From NCBI RefSeq assembly GCF_022867795.2, contig NZ_CP107006.1, forward strand, positions 4,836,001 through 4,900,000: a stretch of DNA of 64,000 nt, given 5' to 3'. The position numbers and the translations under genes were made by a program. The notes beneath the pieces are model-generated. The model ran no database searches, was not told the origin of the DNA, and was given only the letters and a program-made list of their open reading frames with translations. This document shows positions 46,253 to 54,667 of this stretch, piece by piece (position 1 is the first letter of the stretch; the number at the start of each line of letters is the position of its first letter). Source of the DNA: Chitinophaga horti. Its GTDB lineage: Bacteria; Bacteroidota; Bacteroidia; Chitinophagales; Chitinophagaceae.

Positions 46253-46290
46253 AAGGGCTGTATCCTCGGGATACGGCCCTTTTTCTTTTT
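46253..46290 (+). terminator. terminator of gldJ
   Basis: A twelve-base stem (46254-46265 with 46269-46280, TCG loop, one mismatch) is followed by TTTTCTTTTTT. Confidence 0.88.
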
Positions 46291-46527
46291 TGTAACCCGG
46301 CATTTGTTCCCCTTCTCACCCGCCGTCGCACGCTTCAACCATTGAGCACTCGTGGCCAAGCACCTATTGACACAATCGTCCGGGGCGCACTTTCGCCCCA
46401 GGCCGCGAATCGCCAGCGCCAAAAGTTAAAATACCATCACCGCAAACACCTCTTTTTTTCCCAAATCGCTTCCTCCGACAGGCATCCTTCTACATAAGAA
46501 GCTGCATCCTTATTGAATCCTAGGTAG

Positions 46528-46629
46528 ATCCTTCGTAAATACTTCGCAAATAATTCGTATATCATTCGTATGTATACGAACCATATACGAAGGATGTACG
46601 AACCATATACGAAGGATGTACGAAGGATG
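46528..46629. repeat. large palindrome with tandem 22-base repeats
   Basis: 46554-46571 and 46574-46591 are 18-base inverted arms with two mismatches and a two-base centre. The right side continues as two exact 22-base copies (46575-46596 and 46597-46618) plus a half copy to 46629, while the left side carries matching degenerate TTCGTA units back to about 46528. Confidence 0.8.
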
Positions 46630-46742
46630 CATGGAGGATGTAGCCAGGATTCTTATACTATATTACCGGGTTGAGGGGAGGACTGCTGTTGAAGGGAGCG
46701 ACGCAACGGCGGATGGGGAGAAAGGCTGAAGCTGGTGACATA

Positions 46743-46771
46743 AAAAAAAGCGCCCCGTAAAGAGCGCTTTC
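46743..46771 (-). terminator. terminator of bcp
   Basis: A minus-strand stem AAAGCGCTC / GGGCGCTTT is followed by eight T, 17 bases after the bcp stop. Confidence 0.85.
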
Positions 46772-46787
46772 CTATAGTTGACAGGAC

Positions 46788-47249
46788 TTATTTCCACATC
46801 TCCAGTATCTCCTCGGTGTGCCGTTTACTTTGCGGCTTGCGAATGATCTTGTGGATGATGCCTTTTTCGTTAATCAGGAAGGTGGTGCGGTGGATGCCGT
46901 CGAAGATGCGGCCCATGAATTTCTTTTCTCCCCACACGCCGTACTGGTTAAGAATGGTGCGGTCTTCGTCGGCCAGTAAGGTGAAGGGCAGGCTGTTTTT
47001 CGTGATGATCTTCTGGTGGCTCTTTTCTGAGTCGGCGCTTACGCCTACCACCTCGTAGCCCTGCGCGGTAAGATCCGCGTAGTTATCACGGAGGTTGCAG
47101 GCCTGCACGGTGCAGGTGGCGGTACTGTCTTTCGGATAGAAATAAAGCACTACTCTTTTGCCTTTAAAATCATTGAGCGACACCTTCTTTCCGTTCTGGT
47201 CGATCCCTTTAAATATGGGCGCTTTGTCGCCTTCTTTCAAATGAAACAT
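46788..47249 (-). CDS. bcp: thioredoxin-dependent thiol peroxidase (Bcp/PrxQ)
   Basis: The 153-residue peroxiredoxin has the paired cysteines TCTVQACNLRD (peroxidatic and resolving, CxxxxC), with TAT in place of the usual TPG before the first. It reduces peroxides using thioredoxin. ATG 47249 (MFHLKEGDKAPIF) is used, 7 bases after the M23 peptidase stop; longer readings overlap that gene. It forms an operon with the M23 gene. Confidence 0.93.
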   Translation of the reverse strand: MFHLKEGDKAPIFKGIDQNGKKVSLNDFKGKRVVLYFYPKDSTATCTVQACNLRDNYADLTAQGYEVVGVSADSEKSHQKIITKNSLPFTLLADEDRTILNQYGVWGEKKFMGRIFDGIHRTTFLINEKGIIHKIIRKPQSKRHTEEILEMWK

Positions 47250-47256
47250 CTGTGCT

Positions 47257-48957
47257 TTATCGTTTGAATTTAATCGTATAGGTAGCCTCGTTGCCGGCAA
47301 TGTCGTAGGCAGTTACTACCAGTTCGTGATTGCCTGGCAAACAATGCTCATCGAAGGTATAAGTGATCGTATTGCCTTTGCGGGAGCACAACAGCCATTT
47401 GCCATCCAGGTCGGCGCGATAGGATTTGATACCGCTGGCATCGCTGAGGGTGAATGACATCCTGGTGAGCGCCCCTGCGTTCATGCCGGTCTTAACACCA
47501 CCTACCGGCGTGATCTTTGGCTTCACGGTATCAATCGCGAGCTGGAAATCACCAAAATCGCGGAAAGACGCTTTGAACCAGCCATCTTCATAAGTGGCGG
47601 CGGCCACACTGCTGCCCAATCCACTGCGTTTCATCACCATCTTACTTTGCAGGTGAGCGGGAACAGCTTTCGTAGGCCTTATGCGCACGTTAAAGTTGCT
47701 GTGGACCGGCACCAGCGCGGTGTGCAGGCGATACGTGTTGGAATACGCCCCGGCAGTTGCATTTGCCAACTCTGTATAGCGGAAACAAATGCGGTCGTAG
47801 ATCGAACCTTCTTCCAGGAAAAACTCCACCTGGTTGTTCTCGAATATGTTACGCGAATCGGTGAACATGGTGTTGGCACAAGCCCCTTCGGCAGGCGACT
47901 TGCTTTCCTGTTGTAAGGAAAAGCTTACAGTCGAGGTATTACCATTTGCATCCTTCACTTCCACTTTCATGGCGTGCGGTCTACCGTCCGATAAATCAAC
48001 CATACCGTTTTCGCCACGCAGGTCGTGGTAAATGCCAAGCGGGTTACCGGGCAGGGCGTACATGAGCTGCACATACGGGCCACCACCTTTCTTCATCTTG
48101 TAATCCACGTGCGCATTGAGGTAGCGGGTTTCGTCGTAGCCAATATCATCGAGCAGGAAACCGCTTAAGGGCACATTATTATCGTACACGATCGCCTGGA
48201 AAATACCGTTCGGGTTATCCGAATTACTTTGCCTGTCCAGCGCACCAATGGCCACGCCGGCTTTGTCGGTATTCACTTTTACCAATGGTTTGGCGGCTAC
48301 GTACTGACCGGCCTTATTACGCGTCACCGCTACCATTACAGGCGTTTGCTCGTACAGGCTGCGGTTGCGGTCGTAAATAGCGATACGTTGTATTTCGGGC
48401 GCACGGGTATCGGGCACGCCGAAGCCGAACAGCAGGCCGTTCAGGGGCTTTTCTGTCTTTGTATCTCTTATTTCAAAGTGCAGGTGCGGACCTGCAGAGC
48501 CGCCAGTGTTACCGCTCCAGGCAATGAAATCGCCCTTCTTCACGGGGAAGAGGTGCGCGGGAATCACCAGGTCGATGGCCCAGCTTTGCTGGTCGTATTG
48601 TTTTTGCTTTACGTATTGCTCGAGGGTTGGAAAGAAACGGTTGAGGTGGGCGTACACAGTCGTATAGCCATTTGGGTGCGTGATATATACCACGTTACCA
48701 AAGCCGGTGTGCGATATGCCGATGCGGCTTACGTACCCTTCGGCGGCGGCCAGTACTCTCAGGTTCTCACGTTGCTGGGTTTTAATGTCCAGGCCGGAGT
48801 GAAAGTGATTGGGACGAAGTTCACCGAAGTTGCCCGCCAACAGGATGGGAATTTCGAGTGGATTGCGGAAATACCCTTTGGGATAGCTCTTCACGGGAAG
48901 GTCCTGTGCAAATGCCAATGCCGGTGCTAAAAGAAAAAGGCCGATTAATTTCTTCAT
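47257..48957 (-). CDS. M23 family metallopeptidase
   Basis: The 566-residue protein starts with a signal peptide (MKKLIGLFLLAPALAFAQ, ATG 48957). An early M23/LytM domain follows with a full zinc site: HSGLDIK, VYAHL and GPHLHFEI. The C-terminal ~330 residues are beta-rich, ending in an Ig-like module (VVTAYDIAGNEATYTIKFKR). It should cut peptide cross-links in peptidoglycan. A -7 box TACATTTG lies 4 bases before this ATG, ruling out longer readings. bcp is co-transcribed downstream. Confidence 0.92.
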   Translation of the reverse strand: MKKLIGLFLLAPALAFAQDLPVKSYPKGYFRNPLEIPILLAGNFGELRPNHFHSGLDIKTQQRENLRVLAAAEGYVSRIGISHTGFGNVVYITHPNGYTTVYAHLNRFFPTLEQYVKQKQYDQQSWAIDLVIPAHLFPVKKGDFIAWSGNTGGSAGPHLHFEIRDTKTEKPLNGLLFGFGVPDTRAPEIQRIAIYDRNRSLYEQTPVMVAVTRNKAGQYVAAKPLVKVNTDKAGVAIGALDRQSNSDNPNGIFQAIVYDNNVPLSGFLLDDIGYDETRYLNAHVDYKMKKGGGPYVQLMYALPGNPLGIYHDLRGENGMVDLSDGRPHAMKVEVKDANGNTSTVSFSLQQESKSPAEGACANTMFTDSRNIFENNQVEFFLEEGSIYDRICFRYTELANATAGAYSNTYRLHTALVPVHSNFNVRIRPTKAVPAHLQSKMVMKRSGLGSSVAAATYEDGWFKASFRDFGDFQLAIDTVKPKITPVGGVKTGMNAGALTRMSFTLSDASGIKSYRADLDGKWLLCSRKGNTITYTFDEHCLPGNHELVVTAYDIAGNEATYTIKFKR

Positions 48958-48961
48958 CCTG

Positions 48962-48969
48962 CAAATGTA
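48962..48969 (-). promoter_or_regulatory. -7 promoter box for the M23 peptidase gene, next to the start codon
   Basis: The minus strand reads TACATTTG with 4 bases to ATG 48957, predicting a leaderless mRNA. Confidence 0.5.
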
Positions 48970-49013
48970 AGGATAAAGGAATAACCGGCCTTTCCGCTTA
49001 TAAATGCGCATGG

Positions 49014-49817
49014 CTACAAACGTCGGCGTATATCGGCCAGCAGCTCTACAAAAGCCATGTTTTCGCGGATGTGTGGCTCCCAGGCCAGGCCCATCGCGCA
49101 AAGATCGTACTCCTTTACGATGGTGGCGCCGGGCTTACCTTCTTCTGTACCTAAGATCCACACCATGTCTGATATGGCAGCGGCGTTCTCAATATCGTGA
49201 CTTACGATGATGAGCGTATTGTGTTCATTGAGCGTAGATATCTTTTGCAGCAGCGCCGTTACGCGATCGATCATGAGTACGTCCAGACCCGAAAAGGGCT
49301 CATCCAGCAATATAAAACGGTTGCCCGTAAGCACCTGCTGTATGATACTCACCCGCTGCCGCTGGCCACCGCTCAGCTGCGCCGGGTATTTTTTCAGGTG
49401 TTCCTGCAATTCAAAAGCCTTCGCGTATTCATCAATCAGCTTTCTTTTGGCGGCGTCATTTAATCCACCCCCTGCACTGTCCACCCCGATCTTTAAGTTT
49501 TGATAGATCGTGCGGTGATTGAACAGCATGTAGTTTTGCGGCACGATGCCTACTTCTCCCGGCTTCACGATATGCTGATCTTCATCGATGCGCACCGTGC
49601 CGGTAACAGGTTGCAGCAATCCGGACAGGATGCGGAACAGTTGTGTTTTGCCGATGCCGCTGCGACCTACGAGCGACACCACCTGCCCCTGGTGCAAACC
49701 TTCGCGGTGAATATCGCGGATAGCAAAGTTTACATCGCGCAGTACAACCTTGTCGCCATACTGCATGCCTATATTTTCTGCGCTCAATAACACTTCGTGT
49801 TTGGTATATGCACTCAT
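49014..49817 (-). CDS. ABC transporter ATP-binding protein (SsuB/TauB-like)
   Basis: The 267-residue ATPase has Walker A GRSGIGKT, signature QLSGGQRQRVSI, Walker B FILLDEPFSGLD and H-loop VSHD. GIGKT in place of GSGKS is slightly unusual. It resembles ATPases of nitrate/sulfonate/taurine importers. It overlaps the permease stop by four bases (ATGA) and is the last gene of the five-gene cluster. Confidence 0.9.
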   Translation of the reverse strand: MSAYTKHEVLLSAENIGMQYGDKVVLRDVNFAIRDIHREGLHQGQVVSLVGRSGIGKTQLFRILSGLLQPVTGTVRIDEDQHIVKPGEVGIVPQNYMLFNHRTIYQNLKIGVDSAGGGLNDAAKRKLIDEYAKAFELQEHLKKYPAQLSGGQRQRVSIIQQVLTGNRFILLDEPFSGLDVLMIDRVTALLQKISTLNEHNTLIIVSHDIENAAAISDMVWILGTEEGKPGATIVKEYDLCAMGLAWEPHIRENMAFVELLADIRRRL

Positions 49818-50626
49818 CGGCGTACGGTTAATTTAGTGTAAGGAAATAGCCAGTGCCGCAGCGCGCCCAGCAGGTAATCGAACAGTAAACCAATGATGAA
49901 GATGATGACGAGCGTGCCAAATACCACATCAAGCTGCACGTATTTGTTCGCACGAATGAGCATGACGCCCAGGCCGCCTTCACTCATACTTAGCCCTTCA
50001 ACAGAGGTAATCATCAGCCAGGCGATCGCAAAGTTCTGTCGCATTACTTCAAACACCTGATCGAGCCGGCCGACGATCACCACCTCCCAGAGCGACTTCC
50101 AGCTGTTCATGCGAAGGGTGGTACATAGTTCAAATTCCTGCGCGTGAATGTTGTCGATCACACTTAACAGCGAGGTCACAAAAAAAGGAACGATACCGAA
50201 TATGAGCAGGCTTAATTTAAGCTGGTGGCCATTTTGCGTAAGTAATGTAAACAGGAAGATCAACCCTGTCAACGTGAGGTAACGGCACTTGATCACGAAT
50301 CGGGCAAAAGGCTGAAACACGGGTACGATGGACAAATAACTGATCAGCAAAGCGATCACGATACTGATGCCCATACCTTTGATAGTGAGGGCCAGACTGG
50401 CGAACAGGTTGTCTGCGAAGTCGGGCATCTGTATAATATGTCCTAATGCAGCCATTACTTTGGCTGGCGTGGGAATGAGTCCGCCGCCGGTTAACTGCCA
50501 GGCTACCAGCGCCAGCAGCACTTCCGTCACGATCAGCAGCGTGAGCGTACGTTTATTCAGTATCCGCAGCGGCTCAAAGAATTGTCGTAAACGTTGCATG
50601 TTAAAGGATTTAAGAGCATGCTGCAC
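49814..50626 (-). CDS. ABC transporter permease (SsuC/TauC-like)
   Basis: The 270-residue protein has about six membrane helices and an EAA-type loop (EFELCTTLRMNSWKSLWEVVIVGRLDQV). It belongs to the binding-protein-dependent inner-membrane permeases. It starts 23 bases after the OmpA-fused binding protein and overlaps the ATPase gene, so the three must work together. The substrate cannot be inferred. Confidence 0.9.
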   Translation of the reverse strand: MQHALKSFNMQRLRQFFEPLRILNKRTLTLLIVTEVLLALVAWQLTGGGLIPTPAKVMAALGHIIQMPDFADNLFASLALTIKGMGISIVIALLISYLSIVPVFQPFARFVIKCRYLTLTGLIFLFTLLTQNGHQLKLSLLIFGIVPFFVTSLLSVIDNIHAQEFELCTTLRMNSWKSLWEVVIVGRLDQVFEVMRQNFAIAWLMITSVEGLSMSEGGLGVMLIRANKYVQLDVVFGTLVIIFIIGLLFDYLLGALRHWLFPYTKLTVRR

Positions 50627-50649
50627 TTACGGGCGCAGCATGCTAAGGG

Positions 50650-52416
50650 TTAGTTACCTAATACGATCTGCACACGACGGTTCTTGGCGCGACCGGCAGC
50701 GTTATCATTATCGGCAATGGGTTTGGTAGCGCCGTAACCTTTGGCTTCTACCCGGCTGGATGAAAGGCCCTTGCTCTGCAGGTACGTTTTTACTGCGGTG
50801 GCCCGCTCTTCGGAGAGCAACATATTCGACTGATCGTTACCTACGTTATCGGTGTGGCCATATACGCCGAGCTTCAACCCTTCGGCTACCACGGCGCTTT
50901 GCAGTATCTCGTCGAGCACGGGGTACGATACTTTCCTGATCTGCGCGCTACCGGTTTCGAACTGTATCTCGTACGACTTCGACGACACTTCCTTGGTGAT
51001 CTCACCTGCGTATTCTTCCTTCATCACACTACCTTCCAGCAGTTCGGGGTGATTGGAGACCACGGAGGTAATAAAAGATTTATCCACCACTTTGCTGTAC
51101 ACCGGGTACGCTGGTACCAGCTCCGGGTACATTTTTACGAGGATGTCGCCGAAGGTGTTGTACACGATCTTGTAACGGTCAATTCCATCTTTACCTAAAC
51201 CGAACATGTTCGCCGCATCGGCCAGGTTGTAGGCCATGGAGCCACCGAGGTGTACCTTCAGTCCCTGCGCGTCTTTTTCTTCTACGCCGTTATAGTATTT
51301 CAGCCAGTACGCGCCATCCTGCTCGTTGTACACTTTGGCGGATACGTCTGCCGCAAAGGCTTTCGCCTCGTTGAAGGAGCGCACCTGGTCACCGGCCTGC
51401 GAAAGCGCCATGATCAGGTTTTCCATATCGGTGCGGTGATCGTAGGCGAACTTCTTGATCGTGATGGTAATGTTCGGCATCTGCGCGCTGTACTCTTTGG
51501 TAGATGCGATGTTTACGAGTCCGCCGCGCTTCTGCGCAATGTTCACGTCGCCGGGCGTCCAGGTGCTTACGGCATCTACACCTACCGTGGTGTCCTGGCT
51601 CAGTTTTTTACCATCTACCACCAGTTTGCGCGATTCCTTGTAACCGGTGATGTATTTGTTCGCGGCATCCAGGAAGTCGTTCGCTGCGATCAGGTTGATG
51701 GCATTACGATCATAAGTCGTTTCATCCGGGTTTACCCGAAGCCCATTATCGCCGGCCCACTTTACGAGAATGTTCATATCACCGTCGCGCAGCACGCAGG
51801 ACACAGTTTTGCCGATCGCATTATTCGGGTCGCGTTGCCAGTCTATAGGGCCCATCAGTTTATCTTCCCCATAACTTTTACCCATGGTGTAAAAAGCAAT
51901 AGGCTGGTAGTCCGGGCCAAGCGGCTCCAATTCCTTTACCAGTGCGGCGAAGAACATCGGCATACCATCGCCCATGAAGGAGGCGAACACACCGGGAGCG
52001 TTCGGATTGTTCTTATACTCCTGCGCAAACTTTACCATATCGGCGATAGACTTGTTACAGTCGTCCTGCCGTACGATTTCCAGCTGCAGTTTGGCTTTGT
52101 CGAGCAGGGAGCCCTTTGTCGTATTGGCACCGCCGTTCGCGTACATCAGCGGGAACTGCGAGTTCCAGGCCATGATGCGCCAGCTGATCTTTGTACCGCC
52201 GTTCATGGCTTCTTCGGTGCCAGGCAAAGGCAGCATGACTGCATCTTTACTTAAAGAAGCTTCAGGTGCATCGGGTAACTTAACTTTACCTATTTCTGCA
52301 GATGCCCTTGCCTGTTGGGGACGTTTATCCCACCAAAATACTTTCGCGGCATATATACCGCCTAATACGAGGATGATACCTAAAATTTTACCGCCGGGTT
52401 TTACTTTAACTGACAT
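50650..52416 (-). CDS. ABC substrate-binding domain fused to a C-terminal OmpA domain
   Basis: The 588-residue protein has an N-terminal membrane anchor (residues 10-24), a periplasmic two-lobed binding-protein-like region (about 75-420, starting TKISWRIMAWNSQFPLMYANGG) and a C-terminal OmpA domain (about 475-588). The OmpA part has GHTDNVGND, SEERATAVKTYL and GRAKNRRVQI, the peptidoglycan-binding residues. A binding protein thus held both in the inner membrane and on peptidoglycan is unusual. It lies third in the cluster, after a 102-base spacer with a stem-loop. Confidence 0.9.
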   Translation of the reverse strand: MSVKVKPGGKILGIILVLGGIYAAKVFWWDKRPQQARASAEIGKVKLPDAPEASLSKDAVMLPLPGTEEAMNGGTKISWRIMAWNSQFPLMYANGGANTTKGSLLDKAKLQLEIVRQDDCNKSIADMVKFAQEYKNNPNAPGVFASFMGDGMPMFFAALVKELEPLGPDYQPIAFYTMGKSYGEDKLMGPIDWQRDPNNAIGKTVSCVLRDGDMNILVKWAGDNGLRVNPDETTYDRNAINLIAANDFLDAANKYITGYKESRKLVVDGKKLSQDTTVGVDAVSTWTPGDVNIAQKRGGLVNIASTKEYSAQMPNITITIKKFAYDHRTDMENLIMALSQAGDQVRSFNEAKAFAADVSAKVYNEQDGAYWLKYYNGVEEKDAQGLKVHLGGSMAYNLADAANMFGLGKDGIDRYKIVYNTFGDILVKMYPELVPAYPVYSKVVDKSFITSVVSNHPELLEGSVMKEEYAGEITKEVSSKSYEIQFETGSAQIRKVSYPVLDEILQSAVVAEGLKLGVYGHTDNVGNDQSNMLLSEERATAVKTYLQSKGLSSSRVEAKGYGATKPIADNDNAAGRAKNRRVQIVLGN

Positions 52417-52458
52417 TGTTGTGTGTTTTTAGCGTGATAAAGTGTGTTTTAGTTCAGG

Positions 52459-52513
52459 GCATAGCTCCGCCTGGACCGCCTCTCTGTGCAGCCTTTCGGG
52501 GCGGGTGCTATGC
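52459..52513 (-). other. stem-loop in the spacer before the OmpA-fused binding protein gene
   Basis: GCATAGC (52459-52465) pairs with GCTATGC (52507-52513), with further CCGCC/GGCGG pairing inside. No T run follows. It may stabilise or attenuate the operon mRNA. Confidence 0.5.
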
Positions 52514-52518
52514 TTATT

Positions 52519-53505
52519 TTAACTTAAGAGATCGTTGTAATTATCTTTCGCTACTGTACCAGGTTTACGTTCCACATTCGAAGGCTCCCATTTCTGTGTG
52601 TTCAGTTTAAACTCCTTATCAGGATCGAACGACTCCAGCATTTGCAGGCCTTGTAATTCATAAGTCGCATTATCGAGGTCGATAGAGCGCATAAAGTCGT
52701 TCGAGTAATTGATCGCCTTCTTCATACTCGACAGTTTGCTGGCGATGTCTTCCTTCAAAAATTCCATGGACTGTTCCACCATCAGTTTCTTTTCGGGATC
52801 GCCTTTAAATATTTTGAGCGCGGAGCTGAGCGCCCTGTTGCCGGACGTCACCGACTTATACAGGTCCTTCTTCAATTCCAGTTCATTGCGCGCATCTTCA
52901 ATCAGGTAGGCACTGTTTTTATGCACCTTGGTGAGATAGTCGCCAATGCGGGCGAGATTATCGCGGATGGGCGTCAGCTGCATCACGTACTCTTTCAGTC
53001 GTGCGATCTGCCGCGTAGCGTTGCCTAGTTCAGGCAGCATGTTATTACTTTGTGCTGCCTTTGCCCGGCCGATGAGGTGGCCCATCTCCCTTTCTTTATC
53101 CACGATTTTCAGGTCGATCTTTTCCTTTTGCGCATCCACATCCACCGACTGTTTATACAGCTTTTCCCGCTGTTCTTCCATGTCGTTGATGTAATCTTCT
53201 GCGATCAGGAACGGGTCCAGTTCTATCACTACGCCGATCAGCTTTTTCATGAGCCATTCGTAGAAGTAGAACAGTGCGAGCCGCAGTTTACGATGCGTGA
53301 CGGCGTACAGGAATATGCCCAGGCACACCAGTGCGATGCCGAAGTTGACGGTATTCCAAACCACTTGTGTGAGGATGGGAATAACGTAGTAGCCGATGAG
53401 GACGAGCAGGCCAAGACCAATGACGATACCGAACTTACCACCGGGCCTGTTCCAGTACGACTTTAGTTTTTGATCGGATGCTGCGGGGAAGAATTGTGTT
53501 TCCAT
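52519..53505 (-). CDS. membrane-anchored coiled-coil protein, unknown function
   Basis: The 328-residue protein has two membrane helices (about 27-48 and 52-68), then a long charged coiled-coil region (about 95-270) and a polar tail. It has no recognised domain. The start ATG shares one base with the upstream stop (TAATG), so it is translationally coupled to the coiled-coil gene before it. Its position with an ABC transporter suggests a structural or regulatory partner. Confidence 0.85.
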   Translation of the reverse strand: METQFFPAASDQKLKSYWNRPGGKFGIVIGLGLLVLIGYYVIPILTQVVWNTVNFGIALVCLGIFLYAVTHRKLRLALFYFYEWLMKKLIGVVIELDPFLIAEDYINDMEEQREKLYKQSVDVDAQKEKIDLKIVDKEREMGHLIGRAKAAQSNNMLPELGNATRQIARLKEYVMQLTPIRDNLARIGDYLTKVHKNSAYLIEDARNELELKKDLYKSVTSGNRALSSALKIFKGDPEKKLMVEQSMEFLKEDIASKLSSMKKAINYSNDFMRSIDLDNATYELQGLQMLESFDPDKEFKLNTQKWEPSNVERKPGTVAKDNYNDLLS

Positions 53506-54167
53506 TACAGTGATGTTTGAATTTTTTGAATGTCAGTAATAATTTTATTGATCATTGCTTCACTCGCCACCTGGTAGCCCTGCCGGCTTACGGCGATCTT
53601 CCTTTCGTATTCTGTCACTTCCGTTCGAAGTGCATTCGCATTATCCTTTGCCGCCTGTATTTCCTGCGTCAGCTTTTGGATAAGGGCCGCATTATCAGCG
53701 ATCGCTTTTTCCAGGTCCGCCAGCTGGTGTTTACGTCCTTCGATCTCCTGCGAAGCTTTGTCGCCCGCAGCTTTATCGAACTGTTGCCGGTCCTGCTCCA
53801 CGATCATTTTGTATTGCGCGGCGGTTTGCAGCAGCTTGTCTTTTGTAAGTCCCTGCACGCCGAGTGTTGCGAACACCGCCGACATGCGGGCTTTTTCTTC
53901 GGGCAGATGCGATTCCAATGTTTCCATCATCTTCCAGAACTCGAAATAATCCGGTCCGGGCAGATTACTTTGTTCGAACAACCGTAAAAAGTGTTGCTCA
54001 AACTTGTCGACATCCTCGGCCGACATGGCCGCCGCTGTTGCCTTCAGTGGCGCGTCCTGTACTTGCGGAATATAAGCGGCAGTATTACTGCCTGGTGAGG
54101 GCGCACTATTCCCATCGGGCTCAAATTCCACGAAGAGCCCTAGCGCCTTTTTGAAAAGGTTTGCCAT
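53505..54167 (-). CDS. cytoplasmic coiled-coil protein, unknown function
   Basis: The 220-residue protein starts MANLFKKALGLFVEFEPDG (ATG 54167). A short disordered segment is followed by a helical domain (VDKFEQHFLRLFEQSNLPGPDYFEFWKMMETL) and a C-terminal coiled coil (about 125-205). It has no signal or membrane segment and I do not recognise the family. It is first gene of the five-gene cluster. Confidence 0.8.
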   Translation of the reverse strand: MANLFKKALGLFVEFEPDGNSAPSPGSNTAAYIPQVQDAPLKATAAAMSAEDVDKFEQHFLRLFEQSNLPGPDYFEFWKMMETLESHLPEEKARMSAVFATLGVQGLTKDKLLQTAAQYKMIVEQDRQQFDKAAGDKASQEIEGRKHQLADLEKAIADNAALIQKLTQEIQAAKDNANALRTEVTEYERKIAVSRQGYQVASEAMINKIITDIQKIQTSL

Positions 54168-54667
54168 TGTTTTTAGTATAAAATGGTGACAAAAGCGGGT
54201 AGGCATAGCGATCGCACGTGCACTTGCGAGGCCATTGGCGTACCATTGATGATAGGTGACACGACGTCATCTGGAAAGCATGTACAGAATAGCAGTACGC
54301 GATGTTGCGCGCTACATTCGGAGCTTACCTGGCGGCTGGGTTTCTATATTACCAATCGGGGGAAGGTTGTACAAATATTCCGTAATGCTTTACAGAGTAT
54401 TCATATCATTTGAGAGAGTGTTGTTTTCTACATTGTCATTTATCATATTGACGACGTAAAATTATAACAAATTCAACATCTGCAAAATTCCGGAGGTGTG
54501 CTGCGGGTGCAGTGATTTTAAATATTTAAAAGCTTTTGGGCATAGATTTTAACATTTCATTAAAGCGGACGTCGCTGCGATTTACAACCTATACCTGCAG
54601 GCGGTGCGGATTAAAGGAAAACTATATTTTAAAACTTTACTACTTTAGCTATCCAATAAAGCACAGC
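54168..54667. other. intergenic region between divergent genes
   Basis: About 500 bases, AT-rich towards gldA. TATATTTT near 54622 is a one-mismatch -7 box for gldA. No gene or repeat was found. Confidence 0.6.

Larger units (their letters stand above)
46231..46787. other. intergenic region between gldJ and bcp
   Basis: It contains two terminators, the large AT-rich palindrome at 46528-46629 and a GGGGCGCACTTTCGCCCC hairpin near 46383-46400. I see no gene. Confidence 0.75.

Noticed and set aside
46528..46629. Possible CRISPR array
   Set aside because: Units are contiguous copies without unique spacers and form one palindrome; no cas genes are present.
51250..52254. Plus-strand frame of 334 residues antisense to the OmpA-fused binding protein
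   Set aside because: The opposite strand encodes a clear OmpA domain; the antisense product has no recognisable domain and an unnatural composition.
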